This document shows positions 7,313-10,334 of a stretch of DNA of 10,334 nucleotides, piece after piece. Within the stretch, counting starts at the first letter, position 1. Each line of letters begins with the position of its first letter. Below the pieces are notes generated by a model. It was not told where the DNA came from and did no database searches. It worked only from the letters and a program-made list of their open reading frames with translations. Source of the stretch: UBA1732 sp045114235 (GTDB lineage Bacteria; Verrucomicrobiota; Lentisphaeria; Victivallales; UBA1829); contig JBGUKB010000089.1 of NCBI GenBank assembly GCA_045114235.1, forward strand, positions 1 to 10,334, written 5' to 3'. A program made the translations under genes and the position numbers.

Positions 7313-7582
7313 TTACTTTGACGCTTTCTTCGAGGTCTTTTTTGTCGCGGCGGCCGACACGGATTTCTTCGACGTCGGGTTGCCGAGGCTCGCGTTGGCG
7401 CCCTTGTAATCGTTGCAGTAGAACCCGGAGCCGACGAAGATCACGCCGGAGCCCGCGCCGATCTTGCGTTTCAGCGCGTCCTTGGCGCATTTCGGGCAGG
7501 TTTTCAGGTGGTCTTCGGTCATCTGCTGGAATTTCTCAAACTCGTATCCGCAATGCTTGCAGACGTATTCATAGGTGGGCAT
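7313..7582 (-). CDS. FmdB-type small zinc-ribbon protein
   Basis: The 89-residue product begins MPTYEYVCKHCGYEFEKFQ, the hallmark of the FmdB/CxxC-CxxC regulatory zinc-ribbon family. Cys8, Cys11, Cys29 and Cys32 form the zinc knuckle, and GSGFYCNDYK (51-60) is the family's second conserved block, usually GSGFY/WxxDYK. The tail is rich in Lys, Ser and Ala and probably disordered, possibly nucleic-acid binding. AAGGA lies 9 nt before the ATG at 7582. Family members have been linked to regulation of amidase genes, but the general function is unknown, so I give no gene symbol. It is the first gene downstream of the sigma-54-type promoter and is followed by htpG, dnaJ and dgt, which suggests a role in the same stress response; that is inference. 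Confidence 0.9.
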   Translation of the reverse strand: MPTYEYVCKHCGYEFEKFQQMTEDHLKTCPKCAKDALKRKIGAGSGVIFVGSGFYCNDYKGANASLGNPTSKKSVSAAATKKTSKKASK

Positions 7583-7685
7583 GTCGACTTGTCCTTCGGT
7601 TCAACGGCGGCTCCGCGGGGGATCGGGTTCCGGCGGTCCGCTTCCGTATTGAGGGGTTGTTTTTTGTTGTTTTTCGCATTGGACG

Positions 7686-7701
7686 AGCATACTTTGTGCC
7701 A
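7686..7701 (-). promoter_or_regulatory. Sigma-54 (-24/-12) promoter for the fmdB-htpG-dnaJ-dgt operon
   Basis: Read on the minus strand, TGGCACAAAGTATGCT matches the RpoN consensus TGGCACR-N4-TTGCW at every defined position but one (ATGC for TTGC). The invariant GG and GC are kept at the required 10-nt spacing. The predicted start is near 7675, giving a leader of about 93 nt before the fmdB ATG. No sigma-70 -35/-10 pair stands out on this strand nearby. RpoN promoters need an enhancer-binding ATPase bound upstream, which would be at higher coordinates here, where repeated motifs are seen. The match is strong on sequence but untested. Confidence 0.65.
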
Positions 7702-7710
7702 AAATGCCGC

Positions 7711-7727
7711 AGGCGGCGTTCCCGCCT
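7711..7727. repeat. Inverted repeat just upstream of the -24 element
   Basis: AGGCGG (7711-7716) and CCGCCT (7722-7727) form a perfect 6-bp inverted repeat around CGTTC. Relative to the predicted start near 7675 it covers about -36 to -52, next to the sigma-54-type promoter. It could be a regulator site or chance GC-rich symmetry. Confidence 0.3.
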
Positions 7728-7759
7728 CGAATCCTCTGTCACATGTCCGCCGTTTCTCC

Positions 7760-7803
7760 TGTGCCATGCGACATTCTGTCCCATCTTCGTGCCAAAGTGT
7801 GCC
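7760..7803 (-). promoter_or_regulatory. Cluster of TGGCAC-like motifs upstream of the sigma-54-type promoter
   Basis: On the minus strand TGGCAC recurs at 7761-7766 and 7789-7794, in the same orientation as the promoter copy at 7696-7701. ATGGGACA (7777-7784) and CGGCACAC (7795-7802) are related. The copy at 7779-7794 (TGGCACGAAGATGGGA) has a perfect -24 half but a poor -12 half. The cluster covers about -85 to -128 from the predicted start, a usual distance for enhancer-binding activators. TGT-N2-CATG-N2-ACA at 7760-7773 is a partial dyad. Function is inferred. Confidence 0.35.
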
Positions 7804-7882
7804 GTCCGCTCCGCTCTCCCCTGCGAGTTTTTTTCGGTACACTTTTTTCCTGAACTTTCAATTACTTTGCGCTTCCGGTGCA

Positions 7883-7923
7883 CGGCTGTTATTGGAATCG
7901 AAAAAAACAGCCGGCGTTTTTTT
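7883..7923 (+). terminator. Plus-strand terminator-like hairpin with no visible upstream gene
   Basis: CGGCTGTT (7883-7890) pairs perfectly with AACAGCCG (7906-7913) across a 15-nt loop, and seven Ts (7917-7923) follow three bases later. This is the form of an intrinsic terminator on the plus strand. No plus-strand gene lies upstream in the gap. It could end a small RNA or stray transcript, or act as an attenuator ahead of the GT4 gene. An alternative pairing of AAAAAAAC (7901-7908) with GTTTTTTT (7916-7923) would exclude it. Confidence 0.5.
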
Positions 7924-7945
7924 GTCCGAAAAAAGACGTTTCCTC

Positions 7946-7974
7946 TTGTTTTTTTCGCCCTTTCGGTGTAAATT
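7946..7974 (+). promoter_or_regulatory. Sigma-70-like promoter for the GT4 glycosyltransferase
   Basis: TTGTTT (7946-7951) and TAAATT (7969-7974) are separated by 17 nt, each matching the consensus at four of six positions. The predicted start near 7981 gives a leader of about 45 nt to the ATG at 8026. A and T tracts just upstream could act as an UP-like or bending element. Confidence 0.4.
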
Positions 7975-8025
7975 ACAAAGATAATTTATTTTTCACCAAT
8001 GCAATCGGAGTATTGACGTTTTACT

Positions 8026-9261
8026 ATGAGGACTGCTCAAATCATCCGGCGCTTCGCCTTCTCGGAATGGGGCGGAACGGAAAGCGTTGTCTGGAATACC
8101 GCCCGTGCGCTCCAGAACAAGGGTAATCCGTCCGAGATCTTTGCGACCCGCGCTCTTTCTCCGGTTCAGGACGAGGTGAAAAATTCGATCCAGATACACC
8201 GGTTCAACTACCGGTATCCGTATTTCCCGCTTTCGAAGGAAAAAGTCCGCGTCCTCGACAAAAAGGGCGGAAATCCTGTCGTGCCCGGTCTCCAGGGCGC
8301 GTTGAGGAAAGGCGAATTCGACATCCTCCATTGTCACACCATGGGACGCATGGCCGCCGCCACCCGGGCCGCGGCGAAACAGTTGCACGTCCCCTATGTC
8401 ATGACGCTTTACGGCGGGTATTTCGACGTCCCGGAGTCGGAGATCAGGCAGATGGTGAAGCCGCTGAAGGGCACGGTCCCGTACGGCAACATCATGGACC
8501 GGGTATTCGGCCGCCGTATTGACGCGCTGAAGCTCTCGAACGGCATCGTGTGCGTCGGGGAAAACGAGCTTCAGCCCGCGAAGGAGCATTTCCCGGACAA
8601 GCTCATCATCCATCTCCCGAACGGCGTGAACTACGATTATTTCCACGACTACAACGGCACCGATTTCCGCAAGCAGGTCGGCATCCGGCCGGACCGCAAG
8701 ATCCTGCTCTGCCTTTCCCGCATCGACTACCAGAAAAACCAGCTTATGCTCCCCGAAGTCCTGGCGCTTCTGGGCGAGCCGTGGCACCTCGTTTTCATCG
8801 GCGCGCCGACGGCGGAATGGTACGTGGACAAGCTCCGCGAGAAGATCCGCCTCATGAACCTCTCGGACCGCGTGACCATGATCAACGGTGTGCCCCCCGA
8901 TTCCGCGCTGCTGCCCGCCGCCTATCATGCCGCCTCGGCGTTCCTGCTGCCCTCCCTGCACGAGCCGTTCGGCATCGTGGTGCTGGAGGCATGGAGCTCC
9001 GGCACGCCCGTCATCGCGTCGCCTGTCGGCGGTCTCAAGACACTCATCCGCGACGGCGAGACCGGATTCTTCGCGCCCGCCGAGGGCGCGCCTGACGAAT
9101 GGGCCGACCTGGTCCGGAAGCTGGATGAAGACGCCGAACTGCGCGGCAGGGTCACGGACGCCGCCGACGCCGAGGTCCGGGAGCATTATTCCTGGAACAT
9201 CATCACGGACAAACTGCTGGATTTCTACCAGGAAGTCCAGCGCATCCACCGCCGCCGCTGA
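8026..9261 (+). CDS. Family 4 glycosyltransferase (GT-B fold)
   Basis: This is a soluble or peripheral nucleotide-sugar glycosyltransferase of the retaining GT4 family, likely in synthesis of a surface or storage glycan. In 411 residues, the N-terminal Rossmann half shows GGTES (16-20), where the Gly-rich loop normally meets the acceptor and donor, and LHCHTMGRMAA (101-111). The C-terminal half has LPNGVNYDYF (197-206), CLSRIDYQKNQ (229-239) with Arg232 and Lys237 as expected donor-phosphate contacts, and the EX7E motif in HEPFGIVVLEAWSSGTPVIA with Glu313 and Glu321. An in-frame TGA at 8014-8016 makes 8026 the first ATG. CGGAG lies 15 nt upstream, far for a Shine-Dalgarno. The gene stands alone between divergent fmdB and convergent nif3. 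The sugar and acceptor are not predictable. Confidence 0.92.
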   Translation: MRTAQIIRRFAFSEWGGTESVVWNTARALQNKGNPSEIFATRALSPVQDEVKNSIQIHRFNYRYPYFPLSKEKVRVLDKKGGNPVVPGLQGALRKGEFDILHCHTMGRMAAATRAAAKQLHVPYVMTLYGGYFDVPESEIRQMVKPLKGTVPYGNIMDRVFGRRIDALKLSNGIVCVGENELQPAKEHFPDKLIIHLPNGVNYDYFHDYNGTDFRKQVGIRPDRKILLCLSRIDYQKNQLMLPEVLALLGEPWHLVFIGAPTAEWYVDKLREKIRLMNLSDRVTMINGVPPDSALLPAAYHAASAFLLPSLHEPFGIVVLEAWSSGTPVIASPVGGLKTLIRDGETGFFAPAEGAPDEWADLVRKLDEDAELRGRVTDAADAEVREHYSWNIITDKLLDFYQEVQRIHRRR

Positions 9262-9290
9262 CGCGTTTTCCCGCGTTCAATCGTCTTTTC
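9261..9290 (+). terminator. Weak terminator-like hairpin after the GT4 gene
   Basis: ACGCG (9261-9265) and CGCGT (9272-9276) form a short 5-bp stem with a 6-nt loop that starts in the stop codon, and a loose T-rich stretch ending in TTTTC (9286-9290) follows. It is the only candidate in the 67-bp gap between the convergent GT4 and Nif3-like genes. Confidence 0.3.
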
Positions 9291-9328
9291 TTCCGCGACG
9301 GATCCGTGTGTCCGGTCTGCCGTGCCGC

Positions 9329-10108
9329 TTACATGTTGGTCGGGATGTCGACGAATGCGGTCTCGATGCCGAATTTCGACTTCACGAGGTCCATGACGGC
9401 GAACACGCCGGGCGTTTCGGACCGGTAGTGTCCGAGCGTGAGGATGGCGGTCCCGCTTTCCTTCGCGGGATGGAAGACTTCATGCGTGGCTTCGCCCGTG
9501 ACGAGGCAGTCCAAATGGTCGTCCGAGAACTCATCGAACAGCTCCGGCCAGGCGCCGCCGCCCGAAATGACGCCGACCGTTTTTACTTCCTGCGCGGGAT
9601 CGCCGACGAACCCGAAGTCGCCGCTCGACGGCAGCGCCTTGTTCAGGATTTCTGCAAGCTCGGAGACTGTTTTCGATTCGGGCAGGGCACCCCGGAATCC
9701 GATCTGTTTGCCGTGGTATGTGCCGAAGGTGCGGCGGTCAACGAGACCGAGCATGTCCGAAAGGCGCGCGTTGTGCCCGAATCGCGGATTTGCGTCGAGC
9801 GGGAGATGCGCGGCGTAAAGTGAGATGCCGTTCGCCGCGAGCAGTTTGACGCGGTCCGCCAGGATGCCGTCGATGCGGCGGATCCCGGAGCCCCAGGAGA
9901 TGCCGTGATGCACGAAGACGAACGAGGCGTCGAGGTCGGCTGCCTTGCAGAAAAGCTCGGCGGAGGCGTCGACCGCGAAGACGGCTTTCGCGACCTCGGC
10001 GTCTCCCTCGAACTGAAGCCCGTTGTTGGACGGGTCGTCGGGCCACTGGTCGAGCTCGAGGATATGGTCGAGGAAGTACGCGATGTCATTCCGGGATGCT
10101 GTTTTCAT
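9329..10108 (-). CDS. Nif3-like dinuclear metal centre protein
   Basis: The 259-residue product belongs to the NIF3/YbgI (DUF34) family of ring-forming hexamers with a two-metal site, often annotated as GTP cyclohydrolase 1 type 2 homologue. Its real cellular function is not settled, and I give no symbol. Ligand positions typical of the family are visible: His67-His68 in FVHHGISWGSG, His101 and Asp105 in AAHLPLDANPRF, and His227 and Glu231 in GHYRSETPG. DPSNNGLQFEG (25-35) is the family's N-terminal block. The length is that of the short, single-domain form. The ATG at 10108 has GGAG 8 nt upstream. Its first 23 bases overlap the end of the upstream gene, which points to a shared transcript and coupled translation. 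A convergent GT4 gene ends 67 bp beyond its stop. Confidence 0.93.
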   Translation of the reverse strand: MKTASRNDIAYFLDHILELDQWPDDPSNNGLQFEGDAEVAKAVFAVDASAELFCKAADLDASFVFVHHGISWGSGIRRIDGILADRVKLLAANGISLYAAHLPLDANPRFGHNARLSDMLGLVDRRTFGTYHGKQIGFRGALPESKTVSELAEILNKALPSSGDFGFVGDPAQEVKTVGVISGGGAWPELFDEFSDDHLDCLVTGEATHEVFHPAKESGTAILTLGHYRSETPGVFAVMDLVKSKFGIETAFVDIPTNM

Positions 10109-10334
10109 GCGGAGTCTCCGTTTGCATATGTTGGAATCGGTGGGTCAGGATCTGCCAGCGCAGTTCGGCGGCGGATTTTGTTTCAAGGTAGCTTTCGAGC
10201 TGGTCGTCCGGTGTACGGGCGAGCGTGCGGATCTCGTCCGACGTCATGCGGAAAAGCGCGGCGTCCGGGTTCGCGAACCCGGCATTTCCGAGCTTCGTCC
10301 GGGCGGCGAAATAGGTGCGGCGTTCCGGGATGTT
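10086..10334 (-). CDS. Unrecognised protein, C-terminal 82 residues only
   Basis: The minus-strand frame entering at 10334 runs open for 82 codons to a TGA at 10086-10088. Its 5' end lies beyond the window. The visible part begins NIPERRTYFAARTKLGNAGF and continues with FRMTSDEIRTLARTPDDQLE, a charged, helical-looking and soluble sequence with no membrane segment or cysteine. I do not recognise the family. The amino-acid make-up is protein-like and the other two frames look worse, which is why I chose this one. The last 23 bases overlap the start of the Nif3-like gene, so the two are probably co-transcribed. Confidence 0.65.
   Translation of the reverse strand, partial: NIPERRTYFAARTKLGNAGFANPDAALFRMTSDEIRTLARTPDDQLESYLETKSAAELRWQILTHRFQHMQTETPHENSIPE

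Larger units (their letters stand above)
7583..8025. other. 443-bp divergent intergenic region between fmdB and GT4 genes
   Basis: No convincing coding sequence lies here; open frames that cross it are tails of shadow frames or lack family features. From left to right it holds a GC-rich fmdB leader (7583-7650), a T-rich stretch (7658-7675), the sigma-54-type promoter (7686-7701), and an inverted repeat (7711-7727). Repeated TGNSCCA motifs follow (7760-7803), then poly-T tracts (7828-7834 and 7843-7848), a terminator-like hairpin (7883-7923), more A/T tracts, and a sigma-70-like promoter (7946-7974) for the GT4 gene. Its right half is clearly more AT-rich than the genes around it. Confidence 0.7.

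Noticed and set aside
6479..7321. Plus-strand open frame of 280 codons opposite htpG
   Set aside because: It is antisense to the conserved N-terminal ATPase domain of HtpG and has no features of its own.
7583..7700. CIRCE (HrcA) heat-shock operator before the chaperone operon
   Set aside because: No TTAGCACTC-N9-GAGTGCTAA or near match is present on either strand in the gap.
7508..7984. Plus-strand open frame of 158 codons crossing the fmdB gene and the divergent gap
   Set aside because: Half is antisense to fmdB and the rest runs through poly-T tracts, the promoter region and a terminator-like hairpin, so it is unlikely to be coding.
7993..9249. Minus-strand open frame of 418 codons opposite the GT4 gene
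   Set aside because: It is a shadow of the GT4 reading frame with no recognisable motif, and the GT4 protein has all its family motifs.
9298..9307. Palindrome ACGGATCCGT as a terminator for the Nif3-like gene
   Set aside because: It has no loop and no T tract on the minus strand, so it cannot serve as an intrinsic terminator.
10121..10138. Shared CATATGTTGGA-like string with the rpmE upstream region near 1423-1437
   Set aside because: Only about ten bases match, one copy is inside a coding sequence, and there is no extended similarity, so chance is the simplest explanation.

Overview
This is a GC-rich stretch of a bacterial chromosome, mostly conserved housekeeping genes with two sugar-transfer genes among them. 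The genes are release factor 1, ribosomal protein L31, two glycosyltransferases, a dGTPase, DnaJ, HtpG, an FmdB-type zinc ribbon, a Nif3-like protein and one unrecognised partial gene. I see no insertion sequence, integrase, phage gene, CRISPR array, rRNA or tRNA. A sigma-54-type promoter, HtpG and a polyprenyl-linked-sugar type glycosyltransferase fit a Gram-negative bacterium. The GC-rich codons, patchy Shine-Dalgarno use and mix of genes would suit the PVC group (for example Lentisphaerota), but that is a guess and the window alone does not prove it.

Layout, left to right. Positions 1-1414 (minus strand) hold rpmE (L31) followed by prfA (RF1, cut by the window edge only about at its last codon). 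A hairpin plus a T-rich terminator lies between them, and rpmE has a good sigma-70-type promoter. At 1633-3021 (plus) is an ArnT/PMT-like integral membrane glycosyltransferase, whose 3' end overlaps the next gene tail to tail by 65 bp. Positions 2957-7582 (minus) read, in order of transcription, fmdB-like, htpG, dnaJ and dgt, with short gaps of 84, 23 and 4 bp, so this looks like one operon. At 8026-9261 (plus) is a soluble GT-B (family 4) glycosyltransferase. Positions 9329-10334 (minus) hold a Nif3-like gene whose start overlaps an unrecognised upstream gene by 23 bp.

The most informative non-coding stretch is the 443-bp divergent gap at 7583-8025. It holds a near-consensus -24/-12 (sigma-54) promoter pointing into fmdB-htpG-dnaJ-dgt, and further copies of the TGGCAC element upstream of it. 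On the plus strand it holds a terminator-like hairpin with seven Ts that closes no visible gene, a run of A and T tracts, and a likely sigma-70 promoter for the GT4 gene. If the sigma-54 reading is right, the two chaperones, a small zinc-ribbon protein and a dNTP hydrolase respond together to an enhancer-binding activator. Heat-shock control elements such as CIRCE were not seen there.

I did not find a clearly new biological system. The points best worth checking are the sigma-54 control of the chaperone/dGTPase operon and the orphan plus-strand terminator.
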